Under the pieces are notes generated by a model that was not told the DNA's origin, ran no database searches, and saw only the letters and a list, made by a program, of their open reading frames with translations. Shown in pieces: positions 1 to 11,550 of a stretch of DNA of 64,000 bases (position 1 is the first letter of the stretch; every line of letters begins with the position of its first letter). The stretch is from Penium margaritaceum (taxonomy: Eukaryota > Streptophyta > Zygnematophyceae > Desmidiales > Peniaceae), in NCBI GenBank assembly GCA_023375785.1, contig SZWC01000517.1, positions 233,126 through 297,125 of the forward strand, in the 5' to 3' direction. A program made the position numbers and the translations under genes.

Positions 1-72
1 GTGCATCCTTTCATTGGCCACTGTACACGCTAGCCATACCGTGCCACTGCTTGCTGAAACTCTTTCTACTTG

Positions 73-87
73 CTAGTTGATAACTAG
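73..87. repeat. Satellite hairpin motif CTAGTT-GAT-AACTAG (representative copy)
   Basis: This is a perfect 6-bp inverted repeat with a 3-nt loop. It recurs with variations (for example GTCGATAACTAG) in many monomers just upstream of the TTCCC..CCATTGTTTCCCCC block. Function is unknown. It may be a structural or protein-binding feature of the satellite. Confidence 0.7.
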
Positions 88-903
88 AGTTCCCAACCCA
101 TGGTTTCCCCCACGTACCATTTGTGACTCATGTGATGAGTTTTCAGCGTTGACCACACACTGTGAAATCCGTTTGGTCATGGTTTGTGACATATGCATAC
201 TTTGGTTTGTCACAGTACATGGTTACCACGCCGTGTCTTTACGAATCAAAGGTCTTTGTGCTTTCTTGTTGACAGCTAGTGTTCCCAAGCCATTGTTAGC
301 CCACTCTGACTATCTGTGACTCGTGTTGTGAGTTGTAAATGCTGACCACATGAAGTAAAAATCTTTGTTCATGGACAGTGACATATGCATGCTTTGGTTG
401 GTCATTGTGTATTGTAACCACACTGTGCTACTTCATATTGAAGGTATTTGTACTTGCTAGTCAATAACTAGTATACACAAACCATTATGTTCAGCCCTGA
501 CCATTTGTGTCTTGTGTTATGAGTTGTAAAAGTTGACCACACTTAGTGACCTTATTTAATCATGGTCAGTGAGATATGCCTACTTTGGTTGGTCATCGTG
601 CATGGTATCCACACCGTGCCACAACTTATTGAAGCTCCTTGTGCTTGCTATTTTATACTTGGTATTCCCAAACCATTGTTTCCCCCACTGACCATTTGTG
701 ACTTGTATTATGAGTTGTAAACGTTGACCACACACAACGGATTTCTTTCGTCAAAGGCAGTATATATGCCTAATTTGGTCGGTCATTGTCCATGGTAGCC
801 ACACCGTGCTACTACTGACTGAAGGTCGTTGTACTTGCTAGTTGAGAACTGTATTCCGATAGCATTGTTTCCTCCGCTGACCGTTTGTGACTCGTGTCAT
901 GGT

Positions 904-919
904 TGGTCAACGTTGACCA
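904..919. repeat. 16-bp perfect dyad TGGTCAACGTTGACCA in the satellite
   Basis: This perfect palindrome occurs once per HOR in one monomer type. It is intact in HOR copies 1 (904-919), 4 (4354-4369) and 6 (6476-6491), and mutated at the equivalent place in the other copies (near 2047, 3196, 5327 and 7619). Its core GTCAACGTTGAC or close variants is present in several other monomers. It could bind a dimeric protein, in the way CENP-B boxes mark a subset of alpha-satellite monomers, but no such protein is known here. Confidence 0.7.
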
Positions 920-3900
920 CCCATATTGAAATTCTCTGGTGATGGTCAGTGACATATGCCTAGTTTGGTTGTTTGATGTGCATATTACCACCACCGTGCC
1001 ACTAGGTATCGAAGTTCTTTGTCCTTTCTAGTTGATACATAGGGTTCCCAAACCATTGTCTCTCTCTTTGACCATTTGTGACTCGTGTTATGAGTTGTCA
1101 ATGTTGACCACACATAGTGGGCTTCTTCGGTCATAGTCAGTGACATATGCATCCTTTGGCTGGTCACAGTGCACGCTAGCCACACCGTGCCACTGCTTGT
1201 TGGAAATCTTTCTAATTGCTAGTTGATAACTAGTGTTCCCAGCCCATGGTTTCCCCCACTGACCATTTTTGACTCATGTTATGAGTTTTCAACGTTGACC
1301 ACACACTGTGAAATCCGTTTGTTCATGGTTTGTGACATATGCCTACTTTGGTTTGTCCTTGTACATGGTTAGCACGCCGTGTCACTACATATCGAAGGTC
1401 TTTGTACTTTCTAGTTGATAGCTAGTGTTCCCAACCCGTTGTTAGCCCCTCCAAATATCAGTGACTCGTGTTGTGAGGTGTCAACATTGACCACATGAAG
1501 TGAAACTCTTTGGTTATGGTCAGTGACATATGCATACTTTGGTTGGTCACTATGCATTGTAACCACACTGTGCCACTACATATTGAAGGTATTTGTACTT
1601 GCTAGTCGATAACTAGCATTTAGAAACCATTATCTTCCACTCTGACCATTTGTGACTCGTGTTATGAGCTGTCAAAGTTTACCACACACGGTGACATTCT
1701 TTGGTCATGGTCAGTGGCATATGCATACCTTGGGTGGTCATCGTGCATGGTATCCACACCGTACCACAACGTATTGAAGGTCATTGTGCTTGCTAGTTGA
1801 TACCTGGTGTTCATTAATAATTGTTTCCCCCTCTGACTACTTGTGACCCGTATTATGAGTTGTCAATGTTGACCACACACAGGGGATTTCTTTGGTCAAA
1901 TGCAGTACATATGCCTACTTTGGCCGGTCATTGTGCATGGTAGCCACACCGTGCTACTACTGATTGAAGGGCGTTGTACTTGCTAGTTGATAACTGATAT
2001 TCCCGGACCATTGTTTCCCCCTCCGACCGTTTGTGACTCGTGTTATGGTTGGTGAACGTTGACCACCCATGTTGGAATTCTTTGGTCATGTTCAGTGACA
2101 TATGCCTAGTTTGGTTGTTTGGTGTGCATAGTAGCAACACTGTGCCCCTACCTATTGAAATTATTTGTCCTTTCTAGTCCATGCATATGGTTCCGAAACC
2201 ATTGTCTCTCTCTCTGACCATTTAGGACTTGTGTTATGAGTTGTCACTGTTGACCACGCATACTGGATTTCTTCGGTTATAGTCAGTGACGTATTCATCC
2301 TTTGGTTGGTCACTGTGCACGCTAGCCAGACCGTGCTACTACTTGTTGAAGTTCTTCGTTCTTGCTAGTTGACAACTAGTGTTCCCGACCCATTCTTTCC
2401 CCCTCTGACCATTTGTGACTCGTTTTATGAGTTTTCAATATTGACCACACACTTTGAAGTTCGTTTGGTCATGGTTAGTGACATATGCCTACTTTGGTTT
2501 GTCACTATACATGGTTACCATGCCGTGTCACTACATATAAAAGGTATTTGTGCTTTCTAGTTTACAGCTAGTGTTCGTGAACCATTGATACCCCCCTTTG
2601 ACTACCTGTGACTCGTGTTGTGGGGTGTCAACGCTGACCACGTGAAGTTGAATTCGTTGGTCATGGTCAGTGACATATGCATACTTTGGTTGGTCACTAT
2701 GCATGGTAGCCACGCTGGGCCACTACACATTGAAGGTATTTGTACTCGCTACTCGATAACTAGTATTCACGAGCCATTGTCTTCCACTCTGACCATTTGT
2801 GACTCGTGTTATGAGCTGTCAACGATTACCACACTTAGTGACATTATATGGTCATGGTCAGTGACATATGCCTAATTTGGTTGGTCATCGTGCATGGTAT
2901 CCACACCGTGCCACAACTTGTTGAAGGTCCTTGTGCTTGTTAGAAGATACCTGTTGTTCCCAGACCATTGTTTCCCCCTCGCACCATTTGTGATTTGTAT
3001 TATGAGTTGTCAACGCTGTCCACACCCAGCGGATTTCTTTGGTCAAAGAAAGTACGTATGCCTTCTTTGGTCGGTCATTGTGCATGGTAGCCACACCTTG
3101 CTTATACTGATTGAAGGTCGTTGTACTTGCTAGTTGAGAACTGATGTTCCCAGACCATTGTTTCCCCTTGTGACCGTTTGTAACTCGTGTTATGGTTGGT
3201 AAATGTTGACCACCCATATTGAAATTCTTTGGTCATGGTCGGTGACACATGCCTACTTTGGTTGTTTGGTGTGCATAGTAGCCACACCGTGCCACTACGT
3301 ATTGAAGTTCTTTGTCATTTCTAGTCGATACATAGGGTTCCCAAACCATGGTCTCTCCCTCTGACTATTTCTGAATCGTGTTATGAGTTTTCAATGTTGA
3401 CCACACATAGTGGACTTCTTCTGTCATAGTCAAGGACATATGCATCCTTTGGTTTGTCACTGTGCATGCTAGCCACACCATGCCACTACTTGTTTGAAAA
3501 CGTTCTATTTGCTAGTTGAAAACTAGTGTTCCCAATCCATTGTTTCCCCCTATGACCGTTTGCGACTTGTGTTATGCGTTTTCAACGTTGACCACACACT
3601 CTGAGCTTTTGTTGGTCATGGTTAGTGACATATGCCTACTTTGGTTTGTCACTGTACATGGTTACTACCCCGTGTCACTATGTATTGAAGGTCTCTGTGC
3701 TTTCTTGTTGATAGCTAGTGTTTCCAAACCATTGTTACCCCCTTCTGGATATCTGTGATTCCTGTTGTGAGTTGTCAACATTGACCACGTGAAGTAAAAC
3801 TCTTTCTTCATGGTCAGTGACATATGTGTACTTTGGTTGGTCACTGTACATTGGAGCCACACTGTGCCACTACATATTGAAGGTATTTGTCCTTGCTAGT

Positions 3901-4589
3901 CGATAACTAGTATTCACAAACCATTACCTTCCACGGTGACCATTTCTGACTCGAGTTATGAGTTGTCAAAGTTTACCACACATGGTCACATTCTTTCGTC
4001 ATGGTCAGTGACATATGCATACCTTGGTTGGTAGTCGTGCATTGTATCCACACCGTGCCACAACGTATTGTAGCTCCTTGTGCTTGCTATTTGATACTTG
4101 GTGTTCCCAAACAATTGTTTCCCCCTCTGACCATTTGTGACTCGTATTATGAGTTGTCGATGTTGACCAGACACAGCGGATTTCTTTCGTCAAAGGCAGT
4201 GCATATGCCTACTTTGGTCGGTCATTGTGCATGGTAGCCACACTGTGCTACTACTGACTGAAATTCGTTGTACTTGCTAGTTGAGAACCGATATTCCCAA
4301 ACCATTGTTTCCTCCCCTGACCGTTTGTGACTCGTCTTATGGTTGGTCAACGTTGACCACCCATATCAAAATTCTCTGGTCATGGTCTGTGACATATGCC
4401 TCATTTGGATGTTTGGTGTGCATATAGGCCACACCGTTCCACTACGTATTGAAGTTGTTTTTCCTTTCTAGTCCATGCATTGGGTTCCCAAACCATTGTC
4501 TCTCCCTCTGACCATTCGTGACTCGTGTTATGAGTTGTCAATGTTGACCATACATAGTGGACTTCTTTGGTCATAGTCTGTGACGTATT

Positions 4590-5574
4590 CATCCGTTGGT
4601 TGGTCATTGTGCACGCTAGCCACACCGTGCCACTACTTGTTGAAGTTCTTCGTACTTGCTAGTTGATAAGTAGTGTTCCTTACCCATTGTTTCCCCCTCT
4701 GACCATTTGTGACTCATGTGATGAGTTTTCAACGTTGACCACACACTGTGAAATTCGTTTGGTCATGGTTAGTGACATATGCCTACTTTGGGTTGTCACT
4801 GTACATGGTTACCATGCCATGTCACTACGTATTGAATGCATTTGTGCTTTCTAGTCAAACGTTAGTGTTCCCAAACCAATATTACCGTCCTTTGACTATC
4901 TATGACTCGTGTTGTGAGTTTTCAACGCTGACCACATGAAGTGAAATTCGTTCGTCATGGCCAGTGACATATGCATACTTTGGTTTGTCACTGTGCATGG
5001 TAGCCACGCTGTGCTGCTACATATTGAATGCATTCCTACATGGTAGTCGATAACTAGTATTCACAAACCATTGTCTTCCACTCTGACCATTTGTGACTCG
5101 TGTTATGAGCTGTCAAAGATTACCACACTATTATGAGTTGTCAACGCTGTCCACACACAGCGGATTTCTTTGGTCAAAGGAAGTACATATGCCTACCTTG
5201 GTTGGTCATTGTGCATAGTAGCCACACCGTGCTTATACTGATTGAAGATCACTGTACTTGCTAGCTGAGAACTGATATTCCAAGACCATTGTTTCCCCAC
5301 TCTGACCGTTTGTGACTCGTGTTATGGTTGGTGAAAGTTGACCACTTTCATTGAAACGTTTTCGTCATGGTCAGTGACACATGCCTTGTTTGGTTGTTTG
5401 GTGTGCATAGTAGCCACACCGTGCCACTATGTATTAAAGTTCTTTGTCCTTTCTAGTCGATACATAGGGTTCCTAGACCATTGTCTTTCCCTGTGACCAT
5501 TTGTGACTCGTGTTATGAGTTGTCAATGTTGACCATCCATAGTGGACTTCTTCTGTCATAGTCAGTGACGTGTG
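4590..5574. repeat. Satellite HOR copy 5, carrying an internal ~161-bp deletion
   Basis: This copy is 985 bp instead of ~1,146. The break is at about 5128, where a monomer running AAGATTACCACAC joins directly to TTATGAGTTGTCAACGCTG of the next monomer. The loss is shorter than one 191-bp monomer, so it is not a simple register-keeping unequal crossover. Short similarity around the ACCACAC and TGAG blocks may have guided it. Confidence 0.85.
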
Positions 5575-7867
5575 CATCCTTTGGTTGGTCACTGTGCACG
5601 CTAGCCACACCGTGCCACTACTTGTTGAAAATCTGTCTACTTGCTAGTTGATAACTAGTGTTCCCAACCCATGGTTTCCCCCACTGACCATTTGTGACTG
5701 GTGTTATGAGTTTTCAACGTTGACCACACACTGTGAAATCCGTTTGGTCATGGTTTGTGACAGATGCCTACTTTGCTTTGTCATTGTACATGGTTACCAC
5801 ACCGTGTCATTATGTGTCGAAGGTCTTTGTACTTTCTTGTTGACATCTAGTGTTCCCAACCCATTATTGGTCCCCTCTGACTATCCGTGACTCGTGTTGT
5901 GAGTTGTAAATGTTGACCACATGAAGTGAAATTCTTTGTTCATGGTCAGTGACATATGCATACTATGGTTGGTTACTGTGCATTGTAGCCACACTGTGCC
6001 ACTAAATATTGAAGATATTTGTACTTGCTAGTTGATAACTAGTATACACAAACCATTTTCTTCCATCCTGACCATTTGTGACTCGTGGTATGAGTTGTCG
6101 AAGATTACCACACTTAGTGACATTATTTGGTCATGGTCTGTGAAATATGCCTACTTTGGTTGGTCATCGTGCATGGTATCCACACCGTGCCACAACGTAT
6201 TGAAGCTCCTTGTGCTTGCTATTTGATACTTGGTGTTCCCAAACCATTGTTTCCCGATTTGACACTTTGTGACTCGTATTATGAGTTGTCAACGTTGACC
6301 AGACACAGCGGATTTCTTTCATCAAAGGCAGTACATATGCCTACTTTGGTCGGTCATTATGCATGGTAGCCACACCGTGCTACTACTTACTGAAGGTCCT
6401 TATACTTGCTAGTTGAGAACTGATATTCCCATAGCATTGTTTCCTCCCCTGACCGTTTTTGACACGTGTTATGGTTGGTCAACGTTGACCAGCCATATTA
6501 AAATTCTCTGGTCATAGTCAGTGACATATGCCTAGTTTGGTTGTTTGGTGTGCATACTAGCCACATCGTGCCACTAGGTATCGAAGTTCTTTGTCCTTTC
6601 TAGTCGATACATAGGGTTCCCAAACCATTGTCTCTCCCTTTGACCATTTGTGACTCGTGTTATGAGTTGTCAATGTTGAGCACACATAGTGGACTTCTTG
6701 GGTCATAGTCAGTGACATATGCATCCTTTGGTTTGTCACTGTGCACGCTAGCCACACCGTGCCACTGCTTGTTGAAAAGATTTCTACTTGCTAGTTGATA
6801 ACTAGTGTTCCCAGCCCATGGTTTCCCCCACTGACCATTCTTGACTCGTGTTATGAGTTTTCAACGTTGACCACACACTGTGAAATCCGTTTGGTAATGG
6901 TTTGTGACATATGCCTTCTTTGGTTTATACCTGTACATGGTTACCATGTCATGTCATTACGTACTGACGGTCTTTGTCATTTCTTGTTGATAGCTATTGT
7001 TCCCATACCATTGTTACCCCGTCTGAATATCTGTGATTCGTGTTGTGAGTTGTCAACATTGACCACATGAAGTGAAATTCTTTGGTCATGGTCAGTGACA
7101 TATGCATACTTTGGTTGGTCACTCTGCATTGTAGCCACACTGTCCCACTACATATTGAAGGTATTTGTACTTGCTAGTCGATAACTAGTATTCACAAACC
7201 ATTATCTTCCACCCTGACCATTTGTGACTTGTGTTATGGGTTGTCAAAGTTTTCCACACATGGTGACATTCTTTGGTCATGGTCAGTGACATATGCATAC
7301 CTTGGTTGGTCATCGTGCATGGTATCCAGACCGTGCCACAACGTATTGTAGCTCATTGTGCTTGCTAGTTGATACTTGGTGTTCCCAAAGCATTGTTTCC
7401 CCCTCTGACCATTTGTGACTCCTATAATGAGTTGTCAACGCTGACCACACACAGCGGATTGCTTTGGTCAAAGGCAGTACATATGCCTACTTTGGTCGGT
7501 CATTGTGCATTGTAGCCACACCGTGCTACTACTGATTGAAGGGCGTTGTACTTGCTAGTTGAGAACTGAGATTCCCGGACCAATGTTTCCCCCTCTGAAT
7601 GTTTGTGACTCGTGTTATGGTTGGTGAACGTTGACCACCCATATTGATATTTGTTGGTCATGGTCAGTGACATGTGCTTAGTTTGGTTGTTAATTGTGCA
7701 TAGTGGCCACACCGTACCACTACGTATTGAAGTTATTTGTCCTTTATAGTCCATGCATAGGGTTCCCAACCCATTGTCTCTCCATCTGACCATTTGTGAC
7801 TCGTGTTATGAGTTGTCAATGTTGACCACGCATACTGGATTTCTTCGGTCATAGTCAGTGATGTATT

Positions 7868-8412
7868 CATCCTTTGGTTGGTCACCGTGCACGCTAGACA
7901 AACCGTGCCACTAGTATTTACAGACCATTATCTTCCACCCTGACCATTTGTGACTCGTGTTATGAGTTGTCAACGTTTACCACACTTAGTGACATTATTT
8001 GGTCATGGTCAGTGACATATGCCTACTTTGGTTGGTCATCGTGCATGGTATCCAAACCGTGCTAAATGTGACTCGTATTATGAGTTGTCAACATTGACCA
8101 CACACTGTGGAGTTCTTTGGTCAAAGGCAGTACATCTGCCTACTTTGGTCGGTCATTGTGCATGGTAGCCACACCGTGCTACTACTGACTGAAGGTCGTT
8201 GTACTTGCTAGTTGGTATCTAGTATTCCCAGACCATTGTTTCCCCCTCTGACAACTTGTGACCCATATTATGGGTCGTCAACGTTGAACACACATAGTAA
8301 AATAATGTGGTCATGGTAAGTGGCACATCCCTGATCTCGTTGGTCATTGTGCATGATAGCCACACCATTCCACTACTTGTTGAGAGTCATTGTACTTGCT
8401 AGTCAATAAATA
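7868..8412. repeat. Degenerate right edge of the satellite (partial HOR copy 8)
   Basis: The start matches HOR copy 3 (GTATTCATCC marker). The order then breaks at about 7915, where GTGCCACTAG joins TATTTACAGACC, and at about 8063, where CCGTGCTAAATG joins TGTGACTCG. Each junction skips part of the HOR. The last monomer (about 8200-8412) is visibly more diverged. Decay at an array edge is expected when homogenisation weakens toward the flank. Confidence 0.8.
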
Positions 8413-8611
8413 GCAAAAGGTTTCTCCCTTTGACACCAGGTTGGTTCTTGTTGATTTGTTACGCGTAGGTGCGTTCACTGGAATACTCCCTCCCATCCCC
8501 CTAGAGGGATGTTCCGTGGCCGACCTGGAGGACAGATTTGCGACCGCATTATGACACCCCCCTACCCCCCACGGCATAGGCTCAAAGGTAGAGTTGAGAT
8601 ATCACAACACG

Positions 8612-8637
8612 CCCCCCCCCCCCCCCCCCCCCCCCCC
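8612..8637. repeat. Poly-C tract of 26 bases
   Basis: A homopolymer of 26 C followed by GGG. A shorter C-rich run (CCCCCC TA CCCCCC) lies about 50 bp upstream. The minus strand could form G-quadruplex and the plus strand i-motif structures. The length of such runs is unreliable in sequencing data. Confidence 0.9.
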
Positions 8638-8663
8638 GGGTCGCGAGCCTATTCTATATTACG

Positions 8664-8733
8664 CATACAAGGATTCAAACCCAGGCTCTACCGCTCCAGA
8701 ATCTGACCCTATAAGCACTAAGCCTACTCACAT
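8664..8733 (-). other. tRNA-derived (SINE-like) sequence with Pol III A and B boxes
   Basis: Read on the minus strand, an A-box-like TAGGCTTAGTGC (8726 down to 8715) is followed 45 nt later, start to start, by a B-box-like GGTTTGAATCC (8681 down to 8671). That is the spacing of a normal tRNA. The D-arm region resembles the Ser/Leu-type GGCCGAGTGGTTA. The T-stem pairs at 4 of 5 positions. The acceptor stem and anticodon arm do not fold convincingly and no 3' T-run terminator follows, so it is not a working tRNA gene. A tRNA-headed SINE or old tRNA pseudogene fits best. No target-site duplication was recognised. Confidence 0.5.
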
Positions 8734-8901
8734 GGTGTTCATACAATGTCCAAATGACAATAGAAGGGTTCCTATGGGTAAAGGGCATAAAATAAGGGGG
8801 TGTATGATTAGAGGGTAGTTTTCAAAAGCATGAATGATAACAAAGTTAGTTGAATCATAGAAACTTGGCGCAGACGGAATCTCAAATATTGCAACTTCAA
8901 G

Positions 8902-11525
8902 CTACACACACTTACACACAGTTATACACACTTACACGTACTTACATGCACTTACATGCACTTACACGCACTTACACGCACTTACACGCACTTATATCCA
9001 CTTATACGCACTTACACGTACTTACATGCACTTACTCGTACTTCCTCGCACTTACACGCTCTTACACGCACTTACATGTACTTATATGCACTTACACGCA
9101 CTTACACGCACTTACACGTACTTACACGCACTTACACGCACTTACAAGTACTTTTACGCACTTGCACGCACTTACATGCACTTACACACACTTATACATA
9201 CTTACATGCAGTTACACATACTTACACGCAGTTACATGTACTTACACGCACTTACACGCACTTACATACACTTACACGCACTTACACACACTTACACGCA
9301 CTTATACGCACTTACACGCACTTACATGCATTTACATGTACTTACAGGCAATAACACGCACTTACACGCAGTTACACACACTTACACATACATACATGCA
9401 CTTAGACACACTCACGCACACTTACACGCAGTTACACGTACTTACATAGTGTTCCATGTACTTACACCCACTTACACGCACTTACACGCACTTTCATGCA
9501 CTTATACGCACTTGCATGCACTTATACATACACACACATACTTACACTCACTTACACAAACTTACACGCACTTACACACACCTACATGCACTTACACGCA
9601 CTTACACGCACTTGTATGCACTCACACGCACTTACACGTACTTACACACACTTATACACACTTACGCGCACTTACACGGACTTACACGCACCTACACGCA
9701 CTTACACATACTCATATACACTTACACGCACTTACACGCACTTACATGGACTTACACGTAGTTATACGCATATACACACACTTACACGCACTGACACACG
9801 CTTATATGTACGTACACGCACTTACATGCACTTACAGGCACTTACATGCCTTTACACGCACTTACACACACTTACACGCACTTACACGCACTTTTACACA
9901 CTTACATGCATTTGTACACACTTACACGCACTTACATGCACTTACACAAACTTACACGCAGTTAATTGTACTTACACATGCTTACACGCACTTACACGAT
10001 TTTACACGCACTTACACGCACTTACACGTACTTACACGCAATCACAAATACCTACATGCACTTACACACACTTACATGCACTTATACGCACTTATACGCA
10101 CTTACATGCACATACACCCAGTTACACGCATTTACACACAGTTACACCCACTTACACACACTTATACTAACTTACACACAGTTACAAGCACTTACACACA
10201 TACACGCACTTACACATACTTACACACACTTACACGCACTTACACACACTTATACGCACTTCCAGGTACTTACACACACTTACACGCACTTACACCCACT
10301 TACACGGACTTACACGCACTTACATGCAATTACATGCACTTACATGTACTTATACGCACTGACACACACACTTACATGCACTAACACCCACTGACACGTA
10401 CTTACAAGCACTTACATGCACTTACACGTACTTATACGCACTTACGCACACTTACACATACTTACACTCACTTACACACACTTACACGTACTTACACACA
10501 TATGCACTTACACACACTTACACGCACTTTCACGCATTTACATGCACTTACATCCACTTACACACACTTACATGCACTTACACACACTTATACGATCTTA
10601 CACACACTTAGACGCACTTCCACGCAGTTACACGCAGTTACAGGCACTTACACAAACTTACACGCACTTACACGTACTTTTACACACTTACACGTACTTA
10701 CACGCACTTACAAGCACTTACATGCACTTACACATACTTACACCCACTTACATGCACTTACACGCATGTACACACTCTTATACACACTTGCACGTACTTA
10801 CACGTACTTACACGCACTTACACTTACTTACACACACTTATACACACGAATACATACTTACACGCACTTAAACGCACTTGCGCACACTTACTCGCACTTA
10901 CACGCACTTACACACACTTACACACACTTATACACACTTACACGCACTTACACAAACTTACAAGCACTTACATGCACTTACACGCACTTACACACACTTA
11001 TACGCAGTTACACGCACTTACAAGCACTTACACGCATTTACACGTACTTATACACAACTATACACACTTACACGCACTTACACGCACTTATACGTACTTA
11101 TACGTACTTACACATAGTTACACATACTTACACGCACTTACAGGCACTTACACACACTTACACGCACCTACATGCACTTACACGCACTTACATGCACTTA
11201 CACGTACTTACACGCACTTACATGTCCTTACACGCACTTACACACAATTACACGCACTTACACACACTTACACGCACTTACACACACTTACACGCACTTA
11301 CGCGTACTTTCACGCACATAAACGCAGTTACACACACTTACATGCACTTACACGTACTTACACGCACTTACACACACTTACATGCACTTACAGGCACTTA
11401 CATGCACTTACACATACTCACACGCTCTTACATCTACTTACACACACTTCCACGCACTTAGACGCACTTACATGCACTTACACGCACTTACACGTAGTTA
11501 CACGCACTTACACGCACTTATACGC
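8902..11525 (-). repeat. Decamer array block 1 (C-rich strand on plus)
   Basis: Tandem ACTTACACGC units (unit GTGCGTGTAA on the minus strand), about 262 copies. Common variants are CACACA, CATGCA and CGTACT. It begins abruptly after the spacer, with more degenerate units (ACACACACTTACACACAG). Long overlapping open frames of up to 452 codons exist in all three plus frames, because the unit has no stop in any of them. They encode only cyclic THLHALTRTY-type repeats and are not called as genes. Confidence 0.97.
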
Positions 11526-11550
11526 ACGTATAAGTGCGTGTAAGTGCGTG
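11501..11550. repeat. Inverted-repeat junction: orientation flip C-rich to G-rich
   Basis: Perfect 24-bp arms (11501-11524 and 11527-11550) surround a 2-nt centre, CA. The core is CACTTATACG-CA-CGTATAAGTG. Beyond the arms the order of variant decamers on the two sides is not mirrored, so this is not a recent fold-back of a long segment. Confidence 0.9.

Larger units (their letters stand above)
1..8412. repeat. ~191-bp satellite in a six-monomer, ~1,146-bp higher-order repeat
   Basis: Blocks such as GTGACATATGC, GCTAGTTGATAACTAG and GAGTTGTCAACGTTGACCAC recur about every 191 bp, with roughly 70-85% similarity between neighbouring monomers. Monomers six apart are much closer. The marker CATCC..TTGG.TGGTCAC.GTGC.CGCTAGCC starts at 4, 1150, 2296, 3443, 4590, 5575, 6722 and 7868, giving spacings of 1146, 1146, 1147, 1147, 985, 1147 and 1146. 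The short open frames here (60-110 codons) occur at homologous places in different monomers and are repeat by-products. The organisation resembles centromeric alpha-type satellites, but a centromeric role is only inferred from architecture. The array continues beyond the left window edge. Confidence 0.95.
8413..8901. other. Non-repeat spacer between the two satellite families
   Basis: No convincing coding region is present. The two short open frames crossing the poly-C tract (8509-8706 and 8594-8818) owe their length to proline codons in that tract. The stretch contains a small hairpin (CATCCC and GGGATG, 8494-8511), a C-rich run at 8550-8570, a C26 homopolymer and a tRNA-like promoter pair on the minus strand. 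From about 8740 to 8901 it is AT-rich with no recognisable motif. It could be a remnant insertion, part of it SINE-like. Confidence 0.6.

Noticed and set aside
77-7793. 60-110 codon open frames in the 191-bp satellite
   Set aside because: Homologous frames recur at equivalent positions in different monomers on both strands. They share the satellite's sequence and show no gene features.
8664-8733. Functional tRNA gene on the minus strand
   Set aside because: Acceptor stem and anticodon arm do not pair, the A box is imperfect and no terminator follows. It is kept only as a tRNA-derived sequence.
8509-8818. Proline-rich open frames across the poly-C tract
   Set aside because: Their length depends on the C26 homopolymer and there is no domain or conserved composition outside it.
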